A stretch of DNA of 64,000 bases from an uncultured Clostridia bacterium (GTDB taxonomy: Bacteria; Bacillota; Clostridia; Oscillospirales; Acutalibacteraceae), in contig CANBJR010000003.1 in assembly GCA_947369085.1 (NCBI GenBank), positions 1-64,000 on the forward strand, given 5' to 3'. The position numbers and the translations under genes were made by a program. Of this stretch, positions 1 to 9,609 are shown piece by piece (position 1 is the first letter of the stretch; each line of letters begins with the position of its first letter). A model generated the notes under the pieces. The model had not been told where the DNA came from. It did not search any database and saw nothing but the letters and a program-made list of their open reading frames with translations.

Positions 1-552
1 TGATGAACCGCCTGAAGTTGAAGACGCAGCCTTATACTTTACGCCGAAATATGAGCAAAGCCCTTTACATATTGTCTCACCGATATTGGCTGTGTTATTA
101 ATTATCCAATTTGCACCTGTTTTTGTATCATGGAACTCGCATTCAACATAAACGGTGAGCGCTTTAGGCACGTTAATCTCGTAGAGCCCTGTCTGATAGG
201 TTATGCTGTCGGCTGTGCCCGGAGAGATTTTGCCAAGCTCATTTAAAACAGCCTGACAGGCCTTTCTGCCGTTTGAATTAAGGCAAAATATTCTTGTGCC
301 TCCCGTTACTTTGCCGTTGTATGCATTAGTATGAATCGGCATATGAATGTCTGCCTTAAAGCTGTCGGACGCGCTGCAGCGGTTCTGCATACTGTCGCCT
401 GACTTGCCGACCATTACTTCAAATCCGCAGCGTTTAAGCGCCTTCTCCGTTGCTTTTGCGATTTTGTCGCACTGTGCCATCTCGTTTGTATTGCCTGTTG
501 CATAGGTGTTTCCATTCTGATTTGACGGACTTAAATATATTCGTTTAGCCAT
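1..552 (-). CDS. N-acetylmuramoyl-L-alanine amidase, phage endolysin type (3' end cut by window edge)
   Basis: The visible 184 residues form an Amidase_3-type peptidoglycan amidase, which cuts the bond between muramic acid and the stem peptide. It opens MAKRIYLSPSNQNG, the form common in clostridial phage endolysins, where the usual first zinc-ligand motif GHGG is replaced. A conserved Glu lies in TNEMAQ, and HMPIHTNAYNG and VECEFHDT carry the later active-site His and Glu. A Ser/Gly-rich linker (AASSTSGGSS) begins at the edge, suggesting a cell-wall-binding domain beyond it. The ATG overlaps the holin stop by 8 bp, so the two are translationally coupled. The family is clear; whether it belongs to a prophage further left cannot be seen. 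Confidence 0.85.
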   Translation of the reverse strand, partial: MAKRIYLSPSNQNGNTYATGNTNEMAQCDKIAKATEKALKRCGFEVMVGKSGDSMQNRCSASDSFKADIHMPIHTNAYNGKVTGGTRIFCLNSNGRKACQAVLNELGKISPGTADSITYQTGLYEINVPKALTVYVECEFHDTKTGANWIINNTANIGETICKGLCSYFGVKYKAASSTSGGSS

Positions 553-787
553 CTTTATTTTCTCCTTTATCTGCTTTTTCAATATTCATAACTGCCGCCG
601 CTCCTGCTGAAAGTGCAGAAATTGCAAGACCGATTAATACGTTTTTTACCATATTTTTGTCGGAGAAATCTACTCCGCTTAAATTTAATGCAACGTTTGT
701 AATAACGTAACCTATTGCAGTCTGCAAAAATGTTCTTAAAGCACGGATAAGACAGTTTTTTGTAATGCATAGATTTAATTTTTTCAT
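545..787 (-). CDS. phage holin-like membrane protein
   Basis: 80-residue protein with two hydrophobic segments (roughly residues 14-35 and 47-68) and a charged C-terminus, the layout of small phage holins, similar to the r1t-type. Holins form membrane lesions that let the endolysin reach the wall. The start at 787 (MKKLNLCI) is preceded by AAAGGA at a good distance; an ATG further upstream in frame has no ribosome site. It lies between an XhlA-like gene and the amidase, the classic lysis cassette order, which supports the call more than sequence alone does. Confidence 0.7.
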   Translation of the reverse strand: MKKLNLCITKNCLIRALRTFLQTAIGYVITNVALNLSGVDFSDKNMVKNVLIGLAISALSAGAAAVMNIEKADKGENKDG

Positions 788-842
788 AATTTGATGTCCT
801 TTCAATGTGCATTGCCGCACAATACTATCATACGGCGCTGTT

Positions 843-1085
843 TTAGTTTTGTTCATTTTCAAGGTCAGAAATACGATGATCTGCTGTTTTCAGCTTGTTT
901 TCCATCACCGCTTCGTGCTGTTCAATAAGATAAACTCGCTCGATGATACTGTTGTGTTTGTCAACCTTTTTTTCGAGCTGTTCAATTCTGTAATTCGACA
1001 ATCTTGACGTTGCAAATATACCTGCAAGTGTACCGATTAGAGTGCCTGCAAATGAAAGCAACGCCAGAATAATCTGTTCGCTCAA
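843..1085 (-). CDS. XhlA-like small membrane/coiled-coil protein of lysis cassette
   Basis: 80 residues from a TTG start, chosen because GGAGGTGATGAA lies directly in front. One membrane segment at about residues 3-25 (rich in Leu, Ala, Gly) is followed by a heptad-like charged helix (QLEKKVDKHNSIIERV, then a second stretch to SDLENEQ). This matches the haemolysin XhlA-type proteins encoded beside phage holins. It is the first gene of the xhlA-holin-amidase set. The gap to the holin gene is 55 bp. The exact role in lysis is inferred from position. Confidence 0.6.
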   Translation of the reverse strand: MSEQIILALLSFAGTLIGTLAGIFATSRLSNYRIEQLEKKVDKHNSIIERVYLIEQHEAVMENKLKTADHRISDLENEQN

Positions 1086-1108
1086 TTCATCACCTCCACT
1101 TACAGCGT

Positions 1109-1145
1109 AAAAAAAAGAAAAGTTGCATACTTTTATGCAACTTTT
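1109..1145 (-). terminator. intrinsic terminator downstream of uvrA
   Basis: A 12-bp perfect stem (AAAAGTTGCATA, arms 1118-1129 and 1134-1145) with a 4-nt loop is followed on the minus strand by an almost pure T run (complement of 1109-1117). It sits 17 bp after the uvrA stop and just before the ribosome site of the XhlA-like gene, so it should separate uvrA from the lysis genes. Confidence 0.85.
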
Positions 1146-1162
1146 CAAAAATTTATATAAAA

Positions 1163-3988
1163 TTATTTATTAAGCAAAGGCTTAAGGTACAATCCTGTAA
1201 AGGATTTTTCATTTTGTGCAACCTTTTCGGGCGTTCCTGTTGCTACAATTTCTCCGCCCATATCGCCGCCTTCCGGTCCGAGATCAATTATATAATCAGC
1301 AGTTTTAATTAAATCGAGGTTATGCTCAATTACCACCACGGTGTTTCCGCCCTCAACAAGCATCTGCAACACATCAACAAGCCTGTGAACATCGGCTATG
1401 TGAAGTCCTGTTGTAGGCTCGTCAAGTATATAAATTGTCTTTCCTGTACTGCGCTTTGAAAGTTCTGTAGCAAGCTTTACCCTTTGTGCTTCGCCACCTG
1501 AAAGCGTTGTTGCGGGCTGTCCGAGCTTGACGTAACCGAGTCCTACATCAAACAAAGTTTTAAGCTTTCTGTAAATTTTCGGAATATTGGCAAAAAACTC
1601 CATTGCCTCCTCAACCGACATATCAAGCACATCGCTGATTGACTTTCCCTTGTACTTAACTTCAAGCGTTTCACGGTTGTAACGTTTTCCCTTGCAAACC
1701 TCGCAGGGAACATAAACGTCAGACAGAAAATGCATTTCAATCTTAATAATTCCGTCACCCTGACAAGCCTCGCACCTTCCGCCCTTTACATTAAAGGAAA
1801 ACCGGCTTTGGGTAAATCCACGCATTTTAGCGTCTTGAGTAGTAGCAAACAACGCTCTTATATCAGTAAACAAACCGGTATAAGTGGCAGGATTTGAACG
1901 AGGAGTTCTGCCAATTGGGCTTTGGTCGATTGCAATTACCTTGTCAAGATTTTCAAGACCTTTAATCTCTTTATGTTCGCCTGAAATTGTCTTTGCTCCG
2001 TTAAGTTCACGGGCAAGCGTTTTATAGAGAATTTCGTTAATAAGTGAGCTTTTTCCCGAACCTGATACACCCGTTACACACACAAGCTCGCCTAGTGGGA
2101 TTTTAACATTGATATTTTTCAAGTTATTCTGCGAAGCACCTTTAATTTCAAGAAACTTTCCGTTGCCCTTTCTGCGCTTTTTCGGAACGGGAACACTGCG
2201 TTTACCGCTAAGATACTGACCCGTAACCGACCTTTCACAGGCTTTGATTTTATCAACGTTACCTGTGCAGACGATTTCACCGCCGTGGATTCCTGCGCCG
2301 GGACCGACATCGACAATACAGTCGGCAGCATACATAGTGTCCTCATCGTGTTCAACGACAATTACGGTATTTCCAAGGTCACGCAGACGTTTTAGGGTAT
2401 TTAACAATTTTTCATTGTCACGCTGGTGCAGTCCGATGCTCGGCTCATCAAGAATATAGAGAACGCCCATAAGCGAACTGCCTATTTGAGTTGCAAGCCT
2501 TATACGCTGACTTTCACCGCCCGACAATGTGCCGGAACTTCTCGAAAGAGTGAGGTACCCAAGACCAACGCTCTTTAAGAAATTGAGTCTTTCGATAACT
2601 TCCTTGATTATTTCCTCGGCAATAATCTGTTCTTTTTCAGTAAGCTCAAGCTTTTTTACAAATTCAAGTGCATCAACTACCGACATTTTACAGAATTTCG
2701 ATATATTAATTCCGCCGACCGTTACGGCAAGACTCTCCTTTGAAAGACGTTCACCGTGGCACTCATCGCACGGAATTTCTGTCATATACGAACGGATTTC
2801 GTCCTTAATCCAATTACTGCCTGTTTCATGGTAACGGCGTTCAAGGTTGTTGATTATACCTTCAAAGCTTTGCTCATAGCTTCCGCTTCCGTAAACAGAT
2901 TTTCGATTTATAGTCAGTTTTTCGTCGCCTGTCCCGTAGAGAATCTTGTCAATAATATCATCGGGGATGTTTTTCAGCGGTTCTGAAAGAGAAAAGTTAT
3001 ATTTTTTAGCGAGTGCCTCAAAATACATGGCTGCAATTGAACTTCCTTCCATTGCCCAGCCGCTTCCCTTTATTCCTCCGTCTTTTATGCTTTTATTCCT
3101 GTCGGGAATTATTTTGTTCTCGTCAATCTTCAAAAACACACCCAGTCCTGTACATTTAGGACAAGCACCGAAAGGATTGTTAAACGAAAACATTCGGGGC
3201 GACAAATCATCAATGCTGACTCCGTGTTCAGGACAGGCATACTTCTGTGAAAAGGTGACGTCCTCTCCTGAAGAAAGGTTTACAACAACAAGTCCGCCTG
3301 CAAGCTTTGATGCAGTTTCAATGCTGTCGGCAAGACGTGAAGTTATTTCGGGTTTAATAACAAGGCGGTCTACTACAACCTCAATATTATGCTTTTTATT
3401 TTTCTCTATAGGAATTTTATCTAACAAATCAAAAACTATTCCGTCAACACGAACACGCACAAATCCTGACTTTCTTGCACTGTCAAGCACCTTAGCATGT
3501 TCGCCCTTTCTTCCCCTTACAACGGGAGCCATTATCTGTATTTTCGTGCCCTCGTCATATGACATAATTTTGTCAACAATCTGGTCTACAGTCTGCTGAC
3601 GGATTTCCCTGCCGCAGACAGTGCAGTGCGGTATGCCTATTCTTGCGTAAAGCAAACGAAGGTAATCGTATATTTCAGTTACCGTGCCGACAGTTGAGCG
3701 CGGATTTTTTGATGTTGTTTTCTGGTCAATTGAAATTGCAGGCGACAAACCGTCTATGCTTTCAACATTCGGCTTGTCCATTTGTCCCAAAAACATCCTC
3801 GCATATGACGAAAGACTTTCAACATATCGGCGCTGACCCTCTGCGTAAATTGTATCAAACGCAAGCGAGCTTTTGCCAGAACCTGAAAGTCCCGTTATTA
3901 CAACAAGCTGATTTCTCGGAATTTCAACATCGATATTTTTAAGGTTATGTTCCTTTGCTCCTCTGACAATTATTTTATCCTGTGCCAT
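1163..3988 (-). CDS. uvrA: UvrABC excinuclease subunit A
   Basis: 941 residues, the normal UvrA length. It is the damage-recognition ATPase of nucleotide excision repair and loads UvrB on DNA. Two ABC ATPase modules are visible: a Walker A near residue 35 (GLSGSGKSS) and a second near residue 640 (GVSGSGKSS), each with an LSGGE(S/A)QR signature and ILDEP Walker B. Cys pairs ([39 protein letters not shown]) form the zinc modules. It is the last gene of the leftward ftsH-uvrA run, 75 bp after ftsH, and ends at a strong terminator. Nothing is missing. Confidence 0.98.
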   Translation of the reverse strand: MAQDKIIVRGAKEHNLKNIDVEIPRNQLVVITGLSGSGKSSLAFDTIYAEGQRRYVESLSSYARMFLGQMDKPNVESIDGLSPAISIDQKTTSKNPRSTVGTVTEIYDYLRLLYARIGIPHCTVCGREIRQQTVDQIVDKIMSYDEGTKIQIMAPVVRGRKGEHAKVLDSARKSGFVRVRVDGIVFDLLDKIPIEKNKKHNIEVVVDRLVIKPEITSRLADSIETASKLAGGLVVVNLSSGEDVTFSQKYACPEHGVSIDDLSPRMFSFNNPFGACPKCTGLGVFLKIDENKIIPDRNKSIKDGGIKGSGWAMEGSSIAAMYFEALAKKYNFSLSEPLKNIPDDIIDKILYGTGDEKLTINRKSVYGSGSYEQSFEGIINNLERRYHETGSNWIKDEIRSYMTEIPCDECHGERLSKESLAVTVGGINISKFCKMSVVDALEFVKKLELTEKEQIIAEEIIKEVIERLNFLKSVGLGYLTLSRSSGTLSGGESQRIRLATQIGSSLMGVLYILDEPSIGLHQRDNEKLLNTLKRLRDLGNTVIVVEHDEDTMYAADCIVDVGPGAGIHGGEIVCTGNVDKIKACERSVTGQYLSGKRSVPVPKKRRKGNGKFLEIKGASQNNLKNINVKIPLGELVCVTGVSGSGKSSLINEILYKTLARELNGAKTISGEHKEIKGLENLDKVIAIDQSPIGRTPRSNPATYTGLFTDIRALFATTQDAKMRGFTQSRFSFNVKGGRCEACQGDGIIKIEMHFLSDVYVPCEVCKGKRYNRETLEVKYKGKSISDVLDMSVEEAMEFFANIPKIYRKLKTLFDVGLGYVKLGQPATTLSGGEAQRVKLATELSKRSTGKTIYILDEPTTGLHIADVHRLVDVLQMLVEGGNTVVVIEHNLDLIKTADYIIDLGPEGGDMGGEIVATGTPEKVAQNEKSFTGLYLKPLLNK

Positions 3989-4033
3989 TTTTCAACCCCA
4001 TTTGGCATAATTTATTTGCCCATACATTCTGCA

Positions 4034-4055
4034 ATAGCCTCCCGAAGGAGGCTAT
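4034..4055 (-). terminator. ftsH-uvrA intergenic hairpin
   Basis: A 9-bp GC-rich stem (ATAGCCTCC, loop CGAA, GGAGGCTAT) begins 8 bp after the ftsH stop. No T run follows on either strand, so it is a weak terminator at best or an mRNA-stabilising hairpin between ftsH and uvrA. Confidence 0.45.
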
Positions 4056-4063
4056 CAGATCGA

Positions 4064-6097
4064 TTATTCTTTATTTGAATTATCATTTTCGGTTTCAGAG
4101 CTTGTGCTGTCGGAAACAACTTCTTCCGATTCTTCAGGCTCTTCAACCTCAACCGGCTCAACATATGTGCCGTTCATAACAGCTTCAAAGTCCTCACTGC
4201 CCATCTTCTCATGTTTAATGAGGTAAGCGGCAATATCGTGGAGCTTATCAATATTCTCCCTGAGAATCTTTTCAGCCTTATCATAAGCGTCATTTACAAT
4301 CTGTAAAACAAGCTCGTCAATCTTTGCGGCAGTAGCTTCGGAATAATCCTGAGTACGTCCCATATCCCTGCCGAGGAATACTGCGCTGTTGTCAGTACCA
4401 TAGCAGATACAGCCAAGTTCCTTAGTCATACCGTACTTTGTAACCATTGAACGCGCCGTCTTAGTAGCCTTTTCAATATCATTTGAAGCACCTGTTGAAA
4501 TATCGTCAAGAATGAGTGCCTCTGCAACACGTCCGCCAAGACAAACCACAATATCTTCAATCATTTCATTTCGGGAATTGTAAGACTTATCCTCACTCGG
4601 AAGCGGCATTGTGTAACCGCCTGCCATACCTCTGGGAATAATTGAAATTTCATGAACAGGATCCTGTGTTTCGAGTTTATCAAAGAGAATCGCATGACCT
4701 GCCTCATGGTATGCAGTCAGTTTTTTCTCTTTATCGCTCATTACCTTTGACTTTTTCTCTGCACCGACTACAACTTTGACTGTCGCCTCTTTGATTTCCT
4801 GCATAGTAATTGCCTTTTTGTCTTTTCTTGCGGCAAGAAGTGCAGCTTCGTTAAGCAGATTTTCAAGGTCTGCACCAGTAAATCCTGCTGTTGTCTTAGC
4901 AATAGTCTTGAGCTTTACGTCGGGAGCAAGCGGTTTTTTGCGTGCGTGAACTTTAAGAATAGCCTCACGTCCGTTTACATCGGGATAGCTTACGATTACC
5001 TGACGGTCAAATCTGCCGGGTCGCATAAGAGCCGGATCGAGAACATCGGGGCGGTTAGTTGCGGCAATAAGGATTACACCCTCGTTTGCACCGAAGCCGT
5101 CCATCTCCACGAGCAACTGGTTAAGAGTCTGCTCGCGCTCGTCGTTGCCTCCGCCTAAGCCTGCGCCTCTCTGGCGGCCTACTGCGTCAATTTCATCTAT
5201 GAAAATAATACACGGTGAATTTTTCTTTGCCTGATCAAAAAGGTCACGAACTCTTGAAGCACCAACTCCGACAAACATTTCTACAAAATCAGAACCTGAA
5301 ATTGAGAAGAACGGAACACCTGCTTCACCTGCAACAGCTCTTGCAAGCAATGTTTTACCTGTTCCGGGAGGTCCGACAAGTAATACACCCTTGGGAATTC
5401 TTGCGCCGAGCTTATTATACTTGTCTGGAGCTTTAAGAAATTCTACTACTTCGGCAAGCTCTTCCTTTTCCTCATCCGCGCCTGCAACATCATCAAATGT
5501 TGTTTTGCGTTTTTCATCGTTTGTGTTCTTAATTTTAGCCTTGCCAAAATTCATTTCCTTGCCGCCAAAGCCGCCGGCACTCATCTTCTTCATGATGAAT
5601 ATCCATGCGCCGATAAACAGCACGGTAAGAATAATTGTAGGAATAAGATCCATTAACAGCGAATTGTCGCTTGCACGAACAAGGTCGTACGTTATCGCCT
5701 CATCGGCAGAAGCCTGATACGGCTTTATGTCATCAAGGAAGCGCTGAATGTCAGCAAGCTGTCCTTTCACAACAACCTGTTTTGCCTTTTTGCTCGAATT
5801 TGCTGAACCCGACTGGGTTGTAGAAGGTGTTGTAGTTTCGGCAATCTTTGTGGGAGAAGTTGAGTTCTCCTTGCCTGTAATTGCTTTTTCGCCCTCTTTG
5901 AGCGTAATTTCAATTGCACCCGAACCATAGTTTATGGTGTAGCTGTCAACCATATCCTTTTCAAAATACTGAACAAGCTCGGAAGTTTTTGGCGCCTCTG
6001 TCTGGTGAGAGCCGTAAAGCATTGCAACAGCTAAAATTATCAGAATTGGTATTCCCAAATAAAGAAGCAGATTGCGTACCTTTTTCTTATTATCCAA
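4064..6097 (-). CDS. ftsH: ATP-dependent zinc metalloprotease FtsH
   Basis: 677-residue membrane AAA+ protease that extracts and degrades membrane and regulatory proteins. TM1 is about residues 9-29, the extracytoplasmic region 30-146, TM2 about 147-169. The AAA domain has Walker A GPPGTGKT (242-249), Walker B IIFIDE (297-302), the pore motif FVEMFVG and the [22 protein letters not shown]. The zinc site is HEAGH (464-468). The extracytoplasmic part holds a Ser/Thr-rich insert (about 78-103) and the C-terminus a long acidic Glu/Ser tail. Start is a TTG with GGAG nine bases upstream. The gene often found between tilS and ftsH in Firmicutes, hpt, is absent. Confidence 0.97.
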   Translation of the reverse strand: MDNKKKVRNLLLYLGIPILIILAVAMLYGSHQTEAPKTSELVQYFEKDMVDSYTINYGSGAIEITLKEGEKAITGKENSTSPTKIAETTTPSTTQSGSANSSKKAKQVVVKGQLADIQRFLDDIKPYQASADEAITYDLVRASDNSLLMDLIPTIILTVLFIGAWIFIMKKMSAGGFGGKEMNFGKAKIKNTNDEKRKTTFDDVAGADEEKEELAEVVEFLKAPDKYNKLGARIPKGVLLVGPPGTGKTLLARAVAGEAGVPFFSISGSDFVEMFVGVGASRVRDLFDQAKKNSPCIIFIDEIDAVGRQRGAGLGGGNDEREQTLNQLLVEMDGFGANEGVILIAATNRPDVLDPALMRPGRFDRQVIVSYPDVNGREAILKVHARKKPLAPDVKLKTIAKTTAGFTGADLENLLNEAALLAARKDKKAITMQEIKEATVKVVVGAEKKSKVMSDKEKKLTAYHEAGHAILFDKLETQDPVHEISIIPRGMAGGYTMPLPSEDKSYNSRNEMIEDIVVCLGGRVAEALILDDISTGASNDIEKATKTARSMVTKYGMTKELGCICYGTDNSAVFLGRDMGRTQDYSEATAAKIDELVLQIVNDAYDKAEKILRENIDKLHDIAAYLIKHEKMGSEDFEAVMNGTYVEPVEVEEPEESEEVVSDSTSSETENDNSNKE

Positions 6098-6344
6098 TGC
6101 GTGTCACTCCTCTTTATATTATTGTATATAATCAAATTTTTATGTAAATCAGCAACATTCCGCAGGCAATTATTCTATGATACGGAAAATTTCTGTACAC
6201 TTCATTATTATTTCATTTTCTAATTATTTATAAAGACTCTGCAATTATAATCTTTTTTCATCTGTTTTGCAAGCGAGTTCACAATATTTTCAACTTCTTT
6301 TTCTAAAAAATGGTTATTCAATAAATTCCTATACATTGATTATA

Positions 6345-7664
6345 TTAGCAAGAAAAAGAAATTTCTATTTTTAATGCGTTTTCAGAATTATAAGCAGTTC
6401 CCTGTGCGGAAGCTCCCACTCCCTCGCACCACAAAATTACATTATCAACTGCCAAAACCACCAAACTGTCCCTTTGTTCCGATGGAATTTTCATCTCGTT
6501 CATAACCTTGCGCAGAGGTTTTGTTACCTTGCGCTTTGGATAAGTAAACAAATCCCTGCTTTGGCGTGTTCTGAAAACTGCATTTTCATTGATTAATTCA
6601 GCATTGACTGCATTTTTATTTTCTTTATCAGAATTATCTTTTCTAATACTATAAGTTTTTCCGCAAAATTCAAACTCAGTTTCTTCGCAAAATTTGATTT
6701 TTTCAAGACGGTTTTCGTCTTTATTTAAAACAAATCTAAGTATTCCCTGTTTTGAAACTGCTCTGTATTTTTCAGTAAGATTGACGGCACCGCCGTTTTT
6801 CATAATATCAACAATCAGATCAATGTGTTTTTGCTCTGCACCGAAGCCTGCACATCGTTTGCACAAAACCGCAACCGCATTTTTAATAACCGCATTATGA
6901 TTAGAAAGCAAGTTTTTGCAGTCGTAACCGTAACTGCATTTGGAGTCATCAATTGCTTTGTCCGTCATAAGAGAAAGAAAGTCAGCCATTTCCCTTGCGT
7001 TTTCAGACAAACGCAATGCGCAATTTTCAAAAGCAGGATTAATCCCTTTTAAAACAGGAATTACGTTTCGGCGGATTTTGTTGCGTGTGTAATCATCGGT
7101 TAAGTTGGTGCTGTCTGTAACATACCTGAGATTATTTTCTCTGCAATACTGCTCAACCTGCGTTCTTGTACACTCAATAAGAGGACGGATAATGTATCCT
7201 CTGACGGGCGGAATTGCACCGACTCCGCCTAAGAAAGCCCCTCTTGTAATATCAAAAAGCAGAGTTTCTGCGTTATCGGAGGCTGTGTGGGCAGTGGCAA
7301 CCTTTGCTGAAAGCCCATTTGAAAGTTCTTCAAACACTCTGTACCTTACATTTCGTCCGCAAAGCTCCTCGCTTATTTTATTCTTCTTTGCAAGCTCTAA
7401 CACGTTTTCGTGCTTTACAAAAAGCTTTATTCCGTATTTTTTACAAATCGATTTGCAAAAATCTTCATCACGTTGTGATTCTGCTCCGCGAAGCTCGTGG
7501 TTAATATGCACTGCATACAGAGTAATGTTATATTTTCCTTTAATAGAATTAATGCTGTTCAGCAGAGCCACGCTATCGGCTCCGCCTGACAAAGCGACGA
7601 TTACACTGTCGCCATTTGCAATCATATTATACTTTTCAACGGTACGAATAAACTGATTATTCAT
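6345..7664 (-). CDS. tilS: tRNA(Ile)-lysidine synthase
   Basis: 439 residues. TilS uses ATP and lysine to convert C34 of the CAU-anticodon tRNA-Ile to lysidine, allowing AUA decoding. The PP-loop SGGADS is at residues 26-31, with the family motifs HINHELRGAESQRDE and DSTNLTDDYTRNKIRRNVIP. The C-terminal region (about 345-439) carries the TilS substrate-binding domain with FRTRQSRDLF and KVTKPLRKVMNEMKIP. Its first 8 bp overlap the end of dnaB, indicating coupling. About 247 bp of AT-rich sequence without a gene separates its stop from ftsH. Confidence 0.96.
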   Translation of the reverse strand: MNNQFIRTVEKYNMIANGDSVIVALSGGADSVALLNSINSIKGKYNITLYAVHINHELRGAESQRDEDFCKSICKKYGIKLFVKHENVLELAKKNKISEELCGRNVRYRVFEELSNGLSAKVATAHTASDNAETLLFDITRGAFLGGVGAIPPVRGYIIRPLIECTRTQVEQYCRENNLRYVTDSTNLTDDYTRNKIRRNVIPVLKGINPAFENCALRLSENAREMADFLSLMTDKAIDDSKCSYGYDCKNLLSNHNAVIKNAVAVLCKRCAGFGAEQKHIDLIVDIMKNGGAVNLTEKYRAVSKQGILRFVLNKDENRLEKIKFCEETEFEFCGKTYSIRKDNSDKENKNAVNAELINENAVFRTRQSRDLFTYPKRKVTKPLRKVMNEMKIPSEQRDSLVVLAVDNVILWCEGVGASAQGTAYNSENALKIEISFSC

Positions 7665-9027
7665 CCCTCGCCTCCGTGCCTGTAAAGCGCATAAACTCGC
7701 CCTGCCAATGCAGTTTCACAGACTTTGCTTCGCCGTGACGGTTCTTTGCAACTATACATTCACCCGAATTCATATCGGCAGTAGGCGCAGCCTGTTCAGC
7801 GTTTTTTTCACTGTAGTAGCCCTCTCTGTAAAGGAAAAGAACAATGTCGGCATCCTGCTCGATTGAACCTGAGTCACGCAAATCCGAAAGCTGGGGGCGG
7901 TGGTCGGTACGCTGTTCTGACGCACGAGAAAGCTGTGAAAGAGTAATAACCGGAACGTTCATTTCTTTAGCAAGAATTTTAAGATTCCTGGTGATTTCGG
8001 AAATTTCCTGAACACGGTTATCAATTCTTCTGCCGCTTCCCATAAGCTGGAGGTAGTCGATTACAACAAGGTCAAGATTGCGAAGTCGCCTCAGCCTTGA
8101 TTTCATCTCGGTTATTGTGATACCGGGGGTATCGTCAAGATAAAGCTCAGCCTTGCTTAAGACGTCGCTTGCAGGAATAAGCCTACTCCATTCTTCCTCG
8201 CTCAATTTGCCTGTACGCAGTTTTGTACCGCTGATAAGCGCTTCTGTAGAAAGCAGACGGCTGGCAAGCTGTTCTTTCGACATTTCGAGAGAGAAAAAAG
8301 CAACAGTTTTCTTTGACTGACAAGCCGCATTGCGGGCAATGTTCAGCGCAAAGCTCGTTTTACCCATACCCGGACGAGCCGCAAGCAAAATAAGGTCGCT
8401 TCGGTTAAGTCCGGTAATTACTCTGTCAAGGTCGCCGATTCCCGTAGAAATCGGTTTCATACTGTCATCGGTTTCGCTGTTAAGCGCATCAAGACGGTCA
8501 AAGGTCTGCAAAATTACAGAATTAATTCGCTCAAGTCCCGACTTTTCGTTGCCCTTGCGAATGTCAAAAATCTTCTGTTCGGCAGAGTCAATCAGAACCG
8601 CAGGTTCTTCATCGCCTGCCGACGCATCGTCTATAATCTCACGAGATGCTGTAATAAGCCTGCGGATATTGTATTTATCAGCAATAACCTTTGCATAAGC
8701 CTCGGCATTGGAAATTGACGGACAGTTGTTTACCAAATCATACAGGTAAGTCTTGCCCGTTGCCTCATCGAAAGCTTTATTCTGTTTTAATTTTTCGAGC
8801 AGGGTTACAAAGTCAATAGCCGCACCGAAGTTTATCATTTCCTGCATCTGCATAAATATCAGCTTATGCAGAGCAACGTAAAAATAATCTGGTGATTTTA
8901 TGTAATCTACAACCTTATCAAAAACAGTGCTGTCAAGGATAATAGCTCCGAGAACAGCCTGTTCCGCTTCGGGACTGTACGGCATATTCAAACCGTCGTA
9001 ACTGCCGCTGAATAATGAATCAGCCAT
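7657..9027 (-). CDS. dnaB: replicative DNA helicase DnaB (DnaC in Bacillus naming)
   Basis: 456-residue RecA-fold hexameric helicase that unwinds DNA at the replication fork. The N-terminal domain starts MPYSPEAEQAVLGAIILDS. The helicase domain has Walker A ARPGMGKTS, the H1a segment FFSLEMSKEQLASRLLS, Walker B LDLVVIDYLQLM and SQLSRASEQR. The ATG at 9027 follows AGGTG at a better distance than the in-frame GTG three codons earlier. Neighbours gdpP-rplI upstream and tilS downstream are the usual Firmicutes order. Confidence 0.97.
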   Translation of the reverse strand: MADSLFSGSYDGLNMPYSPEAEQAVLGAIILDSTVFDKVVDYIKSPDYFYVALHKLIFMQMQEMINFGAAIDFVTLLEKLKQNKAFDEATGKTYLYDLVNNCPSISNAEAYAKVIADKYNIRRLITASREIIDDASAGDEEPAVLIDSAEQKIFDIRKGNEKSGLERINSVILQTFDRLDALNSETDDSMKPISTGIGDLDRVITGLNRSDLILLAARPGMGKTSFALNIARNAACQSKKTVAFFSLEMSKEQLASRLLSTEALISGTKLRTGKLSEEEWSRLIPASDVLSKAELYLDDTPGITITEMKSRLRRLRNLDLVVIDYLQLMGSGRRIDNRVQEISEITRNLKILAKEMNVPVITLSQLSRASEQRTDHRPQLSDLRDSGSIEQDADIVLFLYREGYYSEKNAEQAAPTADMNSGECIVAKNRHGEAKSVKLHWQGEFMRFTGTEARDE

Positions 9028-9048
9028 TAATGACACCTACAAATATTT

Positions 9049-9495
9049 TTATGCTTCTGTTACCTGTACATCGATGTTTGCGGAAATTCCCGTATAAAGC
9101 TTTACCTCTGCCTTATATGTGCCGAATTCCTTAATGTCACATTCAAGTACAACCTTACGCTTGTCAACAACGATATTGTACTGCTTTTTGATTTCCTCAG
9201 CAACCTGCTTTGCAGTAATGCTTCCGAAAAGACGTCCGCCCTGACCTGCTTTTGCAGTCATTACAAACTTCTTGCCTTCAAGCGTTTTTTTCTGCTGTTC
9301 AGCCTGCGCTTTCTGAGTAGCAATTTTAAAATTCTTGGAATTTTCTGCATTTTTATATTCATTCATAGCCTGTGCGTTGGCTTCTCTTGCAATCTTTCTT
9401 GGGAAAAGATAGTTGCGTGCATAGCCGTCGGACGCTTCAACAAGCTCACCCTTTTTGCCGAGTGATTTTACGTCCTGAAGTAAGATTACTTTCAT
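9049..9495 (-). CDS. rplI: 50S ribosomal protein bL9
   Basis: 148 residues, a normal bL9: an N-terminal rRNA-binding domain ([24 protein letters not shown] begins it, with the conserved ARNYLFPR segment), a long connecting helix (about 45-75) and a C-terminal domain starting GGRLFGSIT. An ATG three codons upstream abuts AAAGG with no spacing, whereas the start used here lies nine bases from it. It lies between gdpP and dnaB, the usual arrangement. Confidence 0.97.
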   Translation of the reverse strand: MKVILLQDVKSLGKKGELVEASDGYARNYLFPRKIAREANAQAMNEYKNAENSKNFKIATQKAQAEQQKKTLEGKKFVMTAKAGQGGRLFGSITAKQVAEEIKKQYNIVVDKRKVVLECDIKEFGTYKAEVKLYTGISANIDVQVTEA

Positions 9496-9609
9496 TATAA
9501 TCATCCTTTCTTGTTTCTTTATTAAACGTTTCTGCGTTATTGATTATTACAAATAACGATATATGAGATTTGTTTTAATTGATATGGATATATAATTTCT
9601 ACTGTTAAG

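Noticed and set aside
2946-3599. 217-codon open frame on the plus strand opposite uvrA
   Set aside because: It lies wholly antisense to a highly conserved gene, has no ribosome site, and its composition (Ser/Pro/Phe-rich) is what the complement of uvrA gives.
7105-7656. 183-codon frame opposite tilS
   Set aside because: Antisense shadow of a conserved gene, with no ribosome site or family match.
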